64,000 nucleotides of DNA from Neisseria sp. DTU_2020_1000833_1_SI_GRL_NUU_006 (lineage in GTDB: Bacteria > Pseudomonadota > Gammaproteobacteria > Burkholderiales > Neisseriaceae), in NCBI GenBank assembly GCA_032388755.1, contig CP135593.1, positions 372,001-436,000 of the forward strand, read 5' to 3'. The position numbers and the translations under genes are program-made. Shown here in pieces: positions 52,558-60,084 of the stretch (position 1 is the first letter of the stretch; each line of letters begins with the position of its first letter). The notes under the pieces were generated by a model. The model was not told the DNA's origin. It ran no database searches and saw nothing but the letters and a program-made list of their open reading frames with translations.

Positions 52558-54495
52558 ATGAGCTTAATCGAATGTAAAAACATCAACCGCTACTTCGGCA
52601 GCGGCGCGAACCGCGTTCATGTTTTGAAAGATGTCAGCCTGTCGATAGAGAAGGGCGATTTCGTCGCCATCATCGGGCAATCCGGTTCGGGCAAATCTAC
52701 GCTGATGAACATCCTCGGCTGTTTGGATAGCGCGACTTCGGGTTCGTATCAAATCGACGGCATCGAAACCGCCAAAATGGAGCCGGACGAACTGGCGGCA
52801 TTGCGGCGCGAACGCTTCGGCTTTATTTTCCAACGCTACAACTTGTTAGGCTCGCTGACGGCGCGGGACAATGTCGCCCTGCCTGCCGTGTATATGGGCA
52901 TGGGCGGCAAAGAGCGTTCTAATCGTGCGGAAAAATTGTTGCAGGATTTGGGTTTGGAAGGCAAGGAAGGCAACAAACCCAGCGAGCTTTCCGGCGGTCA
53001 GCAACAGCGCGTCTCCATCGCCCGCGCCCTGATGAACGGCGGCGAAATCATCTTTGCCGACGAACCGACCGGCGCGCTCGATACCGCCAGCGGCAAAAAT
53101 GTGATTGAAATCATCCAAAAGCTGCATAAAGAAGGGCATACCGTGATTATGGTGACGCACGATCCCGGTATTGCCGCCATCGCCAACCGCATCATCGAAA
53201 TCCGCGACGGCGAAATCATCTCCGACAGTTCAAAAAATCCCGAAATCCCCGAAAGCAAAATAGAACGCATCAAAGAAAAATCTTCGTGGCTGTTTTATTA
53301 CGACCAATTCGTCGAAGCCTTCAAAATGTCGGTGCAGGCGATTATGGCGCACAAAATGCGTTCGCTCCTCACCATGCTCGGCATCATCATCGGCATTGCC
53401 TCGGTCGTGTCCGTCGTCGCTTTGGGCAACGGTTCCGAGAAAAAAATCCTCGCAGACATCAGCGCGATGGGGACGAACACCATCAGCATCTTCCCCGGGC
53501 GCGGTTTCGGTGACAGGCGCAGCGGCAGGATTAAAACCCTGACCATTGACGATGCCAAAGTCATCGCCAAGCAAAGCTACGTCGCTTCCGCCACGCCGCA
53601 AACCACCTCCGGCGGCACGCTGACTTACCGCAACACCGATTTGTCCGCCTCGCTTTACGGCGTGGGCGAACAATATTTCGACGTGCGAGGGCTGAAGCTG
53701 GAATCAGGCCGCCTGTTTGACGAGGGCGATGTAAAAGAAGACGCGCAAGTCGTCGTGATCGACCAAAACACCAAAGAAAAACTCTTTGGCACAGACGTCA
53801 ATCCCTTGGGCAAAACCGTCCTCTTCAACAAACGCCCGCTGACCGTCATCGGCGTGATGCAAAAGGAAGAAAACTCCTTCGGCAACGCCGACGTATTGAT
53901 GCTCTGGTCGCCCTATACGACCGTGATGCACCAAATCACCGGCGAGAGCCACACCAACTCGATTACCGTCAAAATCAAAGACGATGCCAACACCCAAGTC
54001 GCCGAAAAAGGGCTGACCGAGCTGCTCAAAACGCGGCACGGTACGGAAGACTTTTTCATGAACAACAGCGACAGCATCAAGCAGATGGTTGAAAGCACCA
54101 CCGGCACGATGAAGCTGCTGATTTCCTCTATCGCCTTGATTTCATTGGTGGTCGGCGGTATCGGCGTGATGAACATCATGCTGGTGTCCGTAACCGAGCG
54201 CACCAAAGAAATCGGCGTGCGCATGGCGATTGGCGCGCGGCGCAACAACATCCTGCAACAATTCCTGATTGAAGCGGTCTTAATCTGTATTATCGGCGGT
54301 TTGGTCGGGGTAGGGCTGTCCACTGCCATCAGCCTCGTGTTCAACCAATTCGTTACCGAATTTCCGATGGAAATTTCCATCGGCTCCGTCATCGGCGCGG
54401 TTGTCTGTTCCACCGCCATCGGCGTAGCGTTCGGTTTTATGCCCGCCAACAAAGCCTCCAAGCTCAATCCGATTGATGCCTTGTCTAAAGATTAA
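52558..54495 (+). CDS. macB: MacB, macrolide-type ABC efflux ATPase/permease
   Basis: A 645-residue non-canonical ABC transporter. The N-terminal ATPase has Walker A GQSGSGKST at 40-48, signature LSGGQQQRVSIARAL and Walker B IIFADEPTGALD. It is followed by a first membrane helix near 270 (MRSLLTMLGIIIGIASVVSVVALG), a large periplasmic domain, and three C-terminal helices with the FtsX-like segment RTKEIGVRMAIGARR. Complete length. With MacA it exports macrolides and related substrates from the periplasm. Confidence 0.95.
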   Translation: MSLIECKNINRYFGSGANRVHVLKDVSLSIEKGDFVAIIGQSGSGKSTLMNILGCLDSATSGSYQIDGIETAKMEPDELAALRRERFGFIFQRYNLLGSLTARDNVALPAVYMGMGGKERSNRAEKLLQDLGLEGKEGNKPSELSGGQQQRVSIARALMNGGEIIFADEPTGALDTASGKNVIEIIQKLHKEGHTVIMVTHDPGIAAIANRIIEIRDGEIISDSSKNPEIPESKIERIKEKSSWLFYYDQFVEAFKMSVQAIMAHKMRSLLTMLGIIIGIASVVSVVALGNGSEKKILADISAMGTNTISIFPGRGFGDRRSGRIKTLTIDDAKVIAKQSYVASATPQTTSGGTLTYRNTDLSASLYGVGEQYFDVRGLKLESGRLFDEGDVKEDAQVVVIDQNTKEKLFGTDVNPLGKTVLFNKRPLTVIGVMQKEENSFGNADVLMLWSPYTTVMHQITGESHTNSITVKIKDDANTQVAEKGLTELLKTRHGTEDFFMNNSDSIKQMVESTTGTMKLLISSIALISLVVGGIGVMNIMLVSVTERTKEIGVRMAIGARRNNILQQFLIEAVLICIIGGLVGVGLSTAISLVFNQFVTEFPMEISIGSVIGAVVCSTAIGVAFGFMPANKASKLNPIDALSKD

Positions 54496-54497
54496 GG

Positions 54498-54535
54498 TTT
54501 CAGACGACCTCCAAACCCAAAGGGTCGTCTGAAAA
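54498..54535. repeat. Outward-facing inverted DUS pair
   Basis: TTTCAGACGACCT and AGGGTCGTCTGAAA in tail-to-tail order between macB and the GST gene. This orientation also pairs, but without a T-tract, so it is more likely an uptake signal. Confidence 0.55.
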
Positions 54536-54586
54536 CCCCGTTTGGCTATTGTCATCACAATGAACATACACACCGAGGAAAACCGA

Positions 54587-55261
54587 ATGATTACCCTGCA
54601 TGTATTGGCACAATCCCGCGCCCTGCGCATCGTCTGGCTGCTCGAACTCATCGGCGCACCGTATCAAATCAAAACCTACGCGCGCCATCCCGAAACCCAG
54701 CTGGCACCCGACGAACTCAAAGCCGTACACCCGCTGGGCAAATCCCCCGTTATCGACGACGACGGATTCGTGCTCAACGAAAGCGGCGCGATTACCGACT
54801 ACCTGATTCAAACCTACGGCGGCGGACGCTTCATGCCCGAACGTGGCAGCCAAGATTACTGGCATTATCAACGCTGGCTGCACTATGCCGAAGGTTCGCT
54901 GATGCCCTTGCTTTTGCTCGGGCTGGTGTTCCGCAAAATAGAAAACGCCCCCATGCCGTTTTTCATCAAACCCGTTGCACGCAAAATCAGCGGCAACGTC
55001 AAAAACGGCTTTATCGAACCGCAAGCCGCCCTGCATCTAGCCTATGTCGAAAACGAATTAAACGGCAAAGATTGGCTGGTCAACAACCGGCTCAGCGGCG
55101 CCGACATCATGATGAGTTACCCGCTGCAAGCCGCCGCCGACCGCTTCGGATTGGCGGACTATCCCAACATCCGCGCCTATTTGCAGCGCATTGAAAACGA
55201 CCCCGCCTATCAAACGGCGGTACAGAAAGCAGGCGGCCCGCTGCTGCGTTTGGATAAATAA
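54587..55261 (+). CDS. Glutathione S-transferase family protein
   Basis: A 224-residue GST. The thioredoxin-like N-terminal domain (ITLHVLAQSRALRIVWLLELIGAPYQI) has the cis-proline and glutathione-contact segment GKSPVIDDDGFVLNESGAITDYL. An all-helical C-terminal domain follows (ADIMMSYPLQAAADR). Closest in type to bacterial GSTs of unknown substrate. The ATG at 54587 has a GAGGA site; an upstream in-frame ATG (54542) is weaker. Confidence 0.88.
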   Translation: MITLHVLAQSRALRIVWLLELIGAPYQIKTYARHPETQLAPDELKAVHPLGKSPVIDDDGFVLNESGAITDYLIQTYGGGRFMPERGSQDYWHYQRWLHYAEGSLMPLLLLGLVFRKIENAPMPFFIKPVARKISGNVKNGFIEPQAALHLAYVENELNGKDWLVNNRLSGADIMMSYPLQAAADRFGLADYPNIRAYLQRIENDPAYQTAVQKAGGPLLRLDK

Positions 55262-55370
55262 GGTCGTCTGAAAAAGCAAAAGTCGGGTCAGACAGCCCGA
55301 CACAACACCGAACACACGATTCACACAATACATTGCGAAAACAGCCCGAGCGTCGTCCGAATCCGCAACA

Positions 55371-55438
55371 TATAGTAGATTAACTAAATCAGGACAAGGT
55401 GAGGCAACGCCGTACTGGTTTAAAGTTAATCCACTATA
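55371..55438. repeat. Internally deleted Correia element (about 68 bp)
   Basis: Keeps both ends (TATAGTAGATTAA and TTAATCCACTATA) and the arms ATCAGGACAAGG and GAGGCAACGCCG, but lacks the about 89-base core present in the copies at 1306 and 8538. The junction falls at a repeated AAGG(C/T)GA, as if the core was lost by recombination between short direct repeats. Confidence 0.8.
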
Positions 55439-55492
55439 TTTCAGACGACCCCTCCCGAAACAGGCACTTCAGCCTTCAATACAAGGAAACCT

Positions 55493-55969
55493 ATGGACGT
55501 TTACGCAACATACACAGCCTATCCGCAAAGCGGCATCGAACAAATCAAAGCCTCCTCCGGCACCCCCGCCGCCGTATCAGAATGCAGCGCAGGCAAACTA
55601 TGGGACGCGCTGCATTTCGTCCTGACCGGCAAAGGCTCGGACGATGCCGACGCGGCAAACCCGTTGAGCAAAGCCATTATCGGCAACATCCTGCGGCAGG
55701 ACGAAGAAGCGGGCGAACACACCGGCTGGATCGACGATACCGAAACCGCCGAAGTAGCCCAAGCCCTGAACCAAGCCGACTTCGCCGCGCTGCTCGACGG
55801 CAAAACCGCAGCAGATTTTCAAAACAACCAAATCTACCCCGATATTTGGGGCGATGAAAAAGCCTTTGCCGAAACCCGCGCGGAATTGGCGCAGCGGTTT
55901 AAAGAACTTGCCGCGTTCTACCAAACCGCCGCCGAACAGCATTGCGGCGTGGTGGTCAGGATTTCATGA
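55493..55969 (+). CDS. DUF1877 family protein
   Basis: A 158-residue soluble acidic protein. The pattern LWDALHFVLTGK near the first third, NPLSKAIIGN in the middle and a late WGDEKAFAETRAELAQRFKELAAFYQTAAEQ match DUF1877 (YfbM-like). No function is established; the family is common in Proteobacteria. Start has AAGGAAA six bases before ATG. It lies just after the shortened Correia element. Confidence 0.8.
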   Translation: MDVYATYTAYPQSGIEQIKASSGTPAAVSECSAGKLWDALHFVLTGKGSDDADAANPLSKAIIGNILRQDEEAGEHTGWIDDTETAEVAQALNQADFAALLDGKTAADFQNNQIYPDIWGDEKAFAETRAELAQRFKELAAFYQTAAEQHCGVVVRIS

Positions 55970-56067
55970 TTTCAGACGACCTTTTTGAATGGGAAAAGGT
56001 CGTCTGAAAAAAGTAAGTCGGATACTTGTATCCGACATAAATTCAAATAAGAAATGGCTTTGTCGTT

Positions 56068-56120
56068 ATTACTGCGCAGGCGGGAATGACGGCGGCGAAA
56101 GTAGCGTGGGCTTTGCCCGC
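56068..56120. repeat. dRS3-like element with dispersed 20-base repeat
   Basis: ATTACTGCGCAGGCGGGAAT (56068-56087, degenerate on the left) followed by GTAGCGTGGGCTTTGCCC (56101-56118), the inverse of the repeat at 41719-41736. Together they look like a NIME fragment. Confidence 0.6.
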
Positions 56121-56182
56121 GAAAACAAGTTGATCCATCCGATTGTAGGTTTTCAGGCGGCCTTCAAAACAAAGGGTAAAAC

Positions 56183-56473
56183 ATGAACCCCGACAAAGTA
56201 CAACGAAGCAAGCTGAATACATTGACCGACCTGCCCAATGTCGGCAAAGCCGTGGCGGAGGATTTGGCTTTGCTCGGCATCACGCAGCCGCAGGATTTGG
56301 CGGGTCAGGACGCTTACGAAATGTACGACCGCCTGTGCAGCCTGACCGCAACCCGACACGATCCCTGCATGATCGACATTTTCCTGTCGCTGGTTGATTT
56401 TATGCAGGGGAACGAACCGAAGCCGTGGTGGCATTTTACGGAACAGCGAAAAGTGTTTTTAGCCGATAAATAA
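56183..56473 (+). CDS. Helix-hairpin-helix (Cdd1-like) protein
   Basis: A 96-residue small protein. Residues 12-45 form a helix-hairpin-helix repeat (LTDLPNVGKAVAEDLALLGI), followed by ELYDRLC-like YEMYDRLCSLTATRHDPCMIDIFLSLVDFM. This matches the Cdd1/pathogenicity-locus family (PF11731), of unknown role, perhaps DNA-binding. No signal peptide. It is placed between two inverted DUS groups. Confidence 0.78.
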   Translation: MNPDKVQRSKLNTLTDLPNVGKAVAEDLALLGITQPQDLAGQDAYEMYDRLCSLTATRHDPCMIDIFLSLVDFMQGNEPKPWWHFTEQRKVFLADK

Positions 56474-56548
56474 ACGCAGCCGATGAGATTGTTCAGACGA
56501 CCTCCAAACTTTTCAGGTCGTCTGAAACCTTAAACCGAAAGACACAAC

Positions 56549-57931
56549 ATGCAGACAAAACCTTTTTTTCAGACGGCCTTATCCCTGTCGCTCGCCCTTG
56601 CCTTAAGCGCGTGCGCCGTCCACGGCACCGACCAAAACCTCACGCTCGAATCGACGGGGCAGGTCATGAGCGCGGCGGAGACCGCCGAACGTTACGACGT
56701 GAACGGCAACTGGTGGGAAATCTACCAAAGCCCGCAGCTCAACGCCCTGATGACGCAGGCTTTGGAAAACAATATCGATTTGAAACAGGCGGCCATCAGC
56801 GTCAATAAAGCCCTGTATCAGGCGAATATTTTGGGGGCGGATTTGGTGCCGTCGTTCAGCGGCTCGGTGGGCGCGTCCACATCCAAAAACCTGAAAACCG
56901 GCAGCCATGGCAACACCTTCAGCAGCCAGCTCGGCTTGAGTTACGAATTGGATTTGTGGCGCAAACTCAGTGCCACCGCCGACGCGCAAGTATGGGAATA
57001 CCAAGCTACGCAGCAGGATATGGCGAACACGCGCCTGACTTTGATCAACAATGTCGCCGACGCCTATTTCAATATCGCTTATCTCAACGAAGCCATTGAA
57101 TTGGCGCAAAAATCCCTCAAACAATATCAGGAAATCAACCGCATTGCCGATGCCAAGTTCCGCTACGGCAGAGCCGATTCCAGCCAGCCGATGCAGGCGA
57201 AACAATCGCTCTTGAGCGCGCAAAACAACCTGATTTCCCTGAAAAACAGCCTCGACACGCAAAAACAGGTTTTACGCAACCTGCTCAATCTCAAGCCGAA
57301 CGAAGCCATCGCCGCCGACCCCGCGCAATACCGCCTGCTGCCCGTCAAAGGCGTGAACCTCGACGTACCGATTACCGTGTTGGCGAACCGCCCAGACCTG
57401 CGCGCCGCCGAATACCGCCTGCAATCCTCGCTCCAGTCCGTCAAAGCGCAAAAACGCAGTTGGTATCCCTCGATTACATTGGGCGCGAGCTTGAGCACGT
57501 CATCTGAAAAAGCCAAAAGCGCGTTCAATATCCCGCTCTTGGGCGGCTCCGCCACCATCAACCTGCCGTTCCTCAACTGGCAGACCATGAAATGGAAAGA
57601 CAAAACCGCCCAAGCCAATTTCGACAGTGCCAAACTCGACTTTGAAAAAGCCCTGACCACCGCGCTGAACGAAGTCAACACCAACTACCTCGCCTACCAA
57701 AACGCCCAAGCCGCGCTCAACAACCAAGAACAGCGTTACGCCTTGGACAAGAAAAACAGCCGCTACTACCAAGTGCGCTACCAACACGGCAAAAACGAGC
57801 TGAAAGACTGGCTCGAAGCGCTGAACACGGAATACGGCTCCGCCCAAAACGTGCTGAACCAGCGGTACGAAACGCTGAAATACGAAAACATGGTGTATAA
57901 AGCGATGGCAGGACGTTATACGCCGAAGTAG
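56549..57931 (+). CDS. TolC-like outer-membrane efflux lipoprotein (NodT family)
   Basis: A 460-residue outer-membrane channel subunit with lipobox ALSAC (Cys22). It has two TolC-type repeats with NWWEIYQSPQLNALMTQALENNIDLKQA, DLWRKLSATADAQVWEYQAT and the second-half RPDLRAAEYRLQSSLQSVKAQK with PFLNWQTMK. It belongs to the RND/NodT outer-membrane factors but is distinct from MtrE. It lies 2 kb downstream of macAB in the same direction and could be the dedicated duct of that pump (inference). A DUS variant sits in the signal-peptide codons (TTCAGACGGCCT). A long hairpin lies downstream. Confidence 0.88.
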   Translation: MQTKPFFQTALSLSLALALSACAVHGTDQNLTLESTGQVMSAAETAERYDVNGNWWEIYQSPQLNALMTQALENNIDLKQAAISVNKALYQANILGADLVPSFSGSVGASTSKNLKTGSHGNTFSSQLGLSYELDLWRKLSATADAQVWEYQATQQDMANTRLTLINNVADAYFNIAYLNEAIELAQKSLKQYQEINRIADAKFRYGRADSSQPMQAKQSLLSAQNNLISLKNSLDTQKQVLRNLLNLKPNEAIAADPAQYRLLPVKGVNLDVPITVLANRPDLRAAEYRLQSSLQSVKAQKRSWYPSITLGASLSTSSEKAKSAFNIPLLGGSATINLPFLNWQTMKWKDKTAQANFDSAKLDFEKALTTALNEVNTNYLAYQNAQAALNNQEQRYALDKKNSRYYQVRYQHGKNELKDWLEALNTEYGSAQNVLNQRYETLKYENMVYKAMAGRYTPK

Positions 57932-58094
57932 GAATGAACAAATTAATCGAAGATGCCGGTTCTTTATTTGACTGACCTGATGCACAAGAAATACTTACTT
58001 TAAAACCACGGCAAATGGCTAATTACGGCGGATTTAAGCATTGGTTCTTTCTGATTTTTCCGCACATCGCAAAGAGCAGCAGTCTCAATAGTTT

Positions 58095-58150
58095 TGTCGG
58101 TGCTTTTTTGATGCATTGTGCCATGCAACAACAAAAGCACCGACATTTTT
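58095..58150. terminator. Long hairpin terminator after the TolC-like gene
   Basis: A perfect 13-bp inverted repeat TGTCGGTGCTTTT/AAAAGCACCGACA around a 25-base loop, followed by TTTTT. It marks the end of the chromosomal operon just before the mobile element. The rest of 57932-58230 holds no gene I can support (a 54-codon frame at 58015 overlaps the hairpin). Confidence 0.7.
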
Positions 58151-58230
58151 ATGCCGATTCGGGTAGATTTGTGTAAACGGGAAAAGACGAGAAACGGGGA
58201 ACAATAAAATGTAATACTGAATAAAATTAT

Positions 58231-58494
58231 TTATATACAAATGGTTGTATAAAAGTAGGGCGGAGATACAAGCAAGCAGCGGGCGTTTTCGGCGGCTTGG
58301 CGGGCTTCTACCAGTGATACGGTCGGATATTTGCCGATTGAAAGCGTTTTCCGTTTGCCGTTATACGAAAAGTCAAACCGCCATAACTTCCCGCCGTTCC
58401 TATTGATATACAGATACAAGCCCTTCCCGTCATTCAGCTTGAATGGTTTTTCGGAGGGTATGGCGTTTTTGATTTGGCGCTCGTTCAGCTTCAT
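58231..58494 (-). pseudogene. Truncated tyrosine integrase (DUF4102 arm-binding domain)
   Basis: An 87-residue frame. Residues 1-78 match the N-terminal DUF4102 domain of P4-type integrases (MKLNERQIKNA, LNDGKGLYLYI, GKLWRFDFSYNGKRKTLSIGKYPTVSLVEAR). After AAENARCL the sequence turns to an unrelated tail and stops. The SAM-like and catalytic domains (R..HxxR..Y) are absent, so it cannot recombine DNA. The break near 58255 is probably the left edge of the element. Confidence 0.85.
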
Positions 58495-58495
58495 T

Positions 58496-58547
58496 TTTAC
58501 GGTATTTTTTCGAGGTATTTTTCAGATACCGCAAAAGATACCGTAAA
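58496..58547. repeat. Nested inverted repeats upstream of the integrase start
   Basis: TTTACGGTAT (58496-58505) and its exact inverse ATACCGTAAA (58538-58547) enclose a second pair GGTAT (58514-58518)/ATACC (58526-58530). So there are four GGTAT-type sites just before the integrase ATG, where integrase arm-type sites, an excisionase site or an operator would be expected. Confidence 0.6.
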
Positions 58548-58869
58548 TTTTAGGTTACTTCAATTAAGATGAATTAGACGGAATTATACAATCAGGAAGA
58601 AGACAATAGGATAGCAATCAGCCTGAAAGACCTGTATTTACTGAGATTGGTTGATGGTATTAGACAGGATTAAACGAAAAAAAAAACGCCTGAAATTTTC
58701 AAGCGTTTTTGTATGTTGGGATAAGACACAAACCAAAGGATTAATACATTGTTTTATATCATTAAAATAATCAAGAAATGAGGATATACCCCCAAATAAC
58801 CCCCCATTTTGTCAAAGTCAAAATTTTTCAGGGGTAAGCATTACTCCACTTTAGCTGTTCGCCATCAGA
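58548..58869. other. Non-coding region between integrase remnant and antitoxin
   Basis: No gene. AT-rich; contains the terminator at 58682-58710 and a run around 58741-58800 without recognisable features. Confidence 0.5.
58682..58710 (-). terminator. Terminator of the toxin-antitoxin operon
   Basis: AAAAACGC/GCGTTTTT with TGAAA/TTCA pairing across a short loop, A and T runs on both sides, about 160 bases past the antitoxin stop. Confidence 0.7.
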
Positions 58870-59187
58870 TTAGCGGCTGATATTCAGTTCCGCCGTTTTG
58901 CCTGTCTTAGCAAGCATGGTTAATAACGCATCTATCGTGAACTTGCTGATTTTGCCGTTTACCAAATCGGAAACACGGGGGCGGCTGGTGTTAAAGATTT
59001 CTGCCGCCTGTTCCTGTTTCAAGTTCTGCTCTTTTATCCATGCGCTGACGCTTTCGGCAAGCTGTAACTTGGTTCTGATAATCATATCGCTATGTGCCTT
59101 GAGTTTGGCGGCTTCGTCAGGCTGAAAACCCAAATCGGCAAAAACATTACCGCCTACCGGTGTAATATGCGTGGTTTTCGATGTCAT
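58870..59187 (-). CDS. HigA-like XRE antitoxin
   Basis: A 105-residue protein with a helix-turn-helix at about residues 55-92 (LKQEQAAEIFNTSRPRVSDLVNGKISKFTIDALLTML), the XRE type found in HigA2/GP49-associated antitoxins. The N-terminal 45 residues are polar (FADLGFQPDEAAKLKAHSDMI). It overlaps the toxin gene upstream by four bases and would bind the toxin and repress the operon. Confidence 0.85.
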   Translation of the reverse strand: MTSKTTHITPVGGNVFADLGFQPDEAAKLKAHSDMIIRTKLQLAESVSAWIKEQNLKQEQAAEIFNTSRPRVSDLVNGKISKFTIDALLTMLAKTGKTAELNISR

Positions 59188-59522
59188 TTTTCTATCTCCT
59201 GTATCAATGCCCTATATCGGCTCTTGATAATTGCTGTGTCTTTCGGGGCGGTTTTTTGGCTCTTCTTTTGGAAGCTGTGCAATACATAGACGGCTTTTTC
59301 AAACTTAGCCACATAAACCACTCTAAACGCCCCGTCGGGCAAACGTTTTCTAAGTTCCATAACCCCGCTGCCAAGACTAATCATCGGTTTAAAGTCTGTC
59401 GGCTCTAAGCCATTTTGGATCAATCCCAATTCATAGCCGAAATGCCTTACCGCTTCAATCGGAAAGGCTTTTAGGTCTTCTAGCGATGTATCACGCCATT
59501 CAATCGGCTTCTCTCTGTTCAT
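59184..59522 (-). CDS. HigB/Gp49-like RelE-superfamily toxin
   Basis: A 112-residue protein of the phage-derived Gp49-like/HigB family (PF05973). The core ALPIEAVRHFGYELG-like segment (FPIEAVRHFGYELGLIQ), MELRKRLPDGAFRVVYVAKFEKAVYVLHSFQKKSQKTAPKDTAIIKSRY is diagnostic. Such toxins cut mRNA on the ribosome. Gene order toxin then antitoxin is the HigBA order. It likely stabilises the mobile element. Confidence 0.87.
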   Translation of the reverse strand: MNREKPIEWRDTSLEDLKAFPIEAVRHFGYELGLIQNGLEPTDFKPMISLGSGVMELRKRLPDGAFRVVYVAKFEKAVYVLHSFQKKSQKTAPKDTAIIKSRYRALIQEIEK

Positions 59523-59603
59523 GTATCAAATTTTATACAGATAAGCAGCAAGAGGCAAGAATAAAGAAAAAGCGTATATATACAAAAAAACGCAAAATCG
59601 TTT

Positions 59604-59855
59604 GGTACCTTTGGTACCAATGGCTAAAAGCCTTGCCAGTCATGGCTTTCACGGTACCAAAACACATATCTTAACTTTGGTACCGTTTGGTACCGCTCCT
59701 ATTTTTTGGGCGTAACCATATGAATATAAAGGGGTACCAAATAGTACCAAATCGGTACCAAGTAAATTTATGTTCATTTGGTACCGTTTTTTCTTTATTT
59801 TTATATTGATATTCATATGGTTATAAATGTAAAGTTTTGTGGTTCCAAAGGTACC
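59604..59855. repeat. Cluster of GGTACC palindromes
   Basis: Nine perfect GGTACC within 252 bases, against an expectation well below one for a six-base word. The flanks TTT and AAA are frequently kept, giving the palindrome TTTGGTACCAAA. Pairs of sites are spaced by about one helical turn. Confidence 0.85.
59713..59823. repeat. Perfect 15-bp inverted repeat within the palindrome cluster
   Basis: TAACCATATGAATAT (59713-59727) and its exact inverse ATATTCATATGGTTA (59809-59823) enclose 81 bases holding four GGTACC-type sites. Confidence 0.8.
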
Positions 59856-60017
59856 AAATGATTTTGCCTCGCGCATAGGGTTTTATCTGTCCGCGCGTAT
59901 TGGTCTTGAAATTATTTATCCCTCGTCTGTCTTTGTCGGTCATGGCGGAAACAGGACGTAATTGTGCTATCAGCGCGCTTTGCCGTTTGGGTATGGATTG
60001 TCTGAAGTAATGGGCGC

Positions 60018-60051
60018 AAAAAAGCCCGCCTGTATCAGTCATGGCGGGCTT
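60018..60051 (-). terminator. Terminator of the replication operon
   Basis: AAGCCCGCC/GGCGGGCTT stem with a T-tract on the minus strand (AAAAAA at 60018-60023 on plus), 34 bases past the DUF927 stop. Confidence 0.85.
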
Positions 60052-60084
60052 GGTGGGCGTTTTGAATTAACCCTATGCAAACGG

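Larger units (their letters stand above)
59523..60084. other. 562-bp non-coding block with GGTACC palindromes (origin-like)
   Basis: No convincing gene; the short frames here are low-complexity readings of the repeats. It contains nine perfect GGTACC palindromes (first bases 59604, 59613, 59653, 59679, 59689, 59733, 59754, 59780, 59850) plus degenerate AGTACC (59743) and GGTTCC (59841), mostly within a wider TTTGGTACCAAA. Adjacent sites are often 9-11 or about 26 bases apart. AT-rich stretches lie between. The block sits between the toxin gene and the replication operon, as an iteron-type origin would. Confidence 0.65.

Noticed and set aside
58015..58176. A 54-codon open frame downstream of the TolC-like gene
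   Set aside because: It covers the terminator hairpin, has no ribosome site and resembles no family.
59604..59855. Considered as a CRISPR array
   Set aside because: Repeats are only 6-12 bases, palindromic and irregularly spaced, without 25-40-base repeats, unique spacers of equal size, or cas genes.
59649..59876. Short minus-strand open frames through the GGTACC block
   Set aside because: Their residues (repeated GT, WYLW-like strings) simply read the repeat; no ribosome site or family match.
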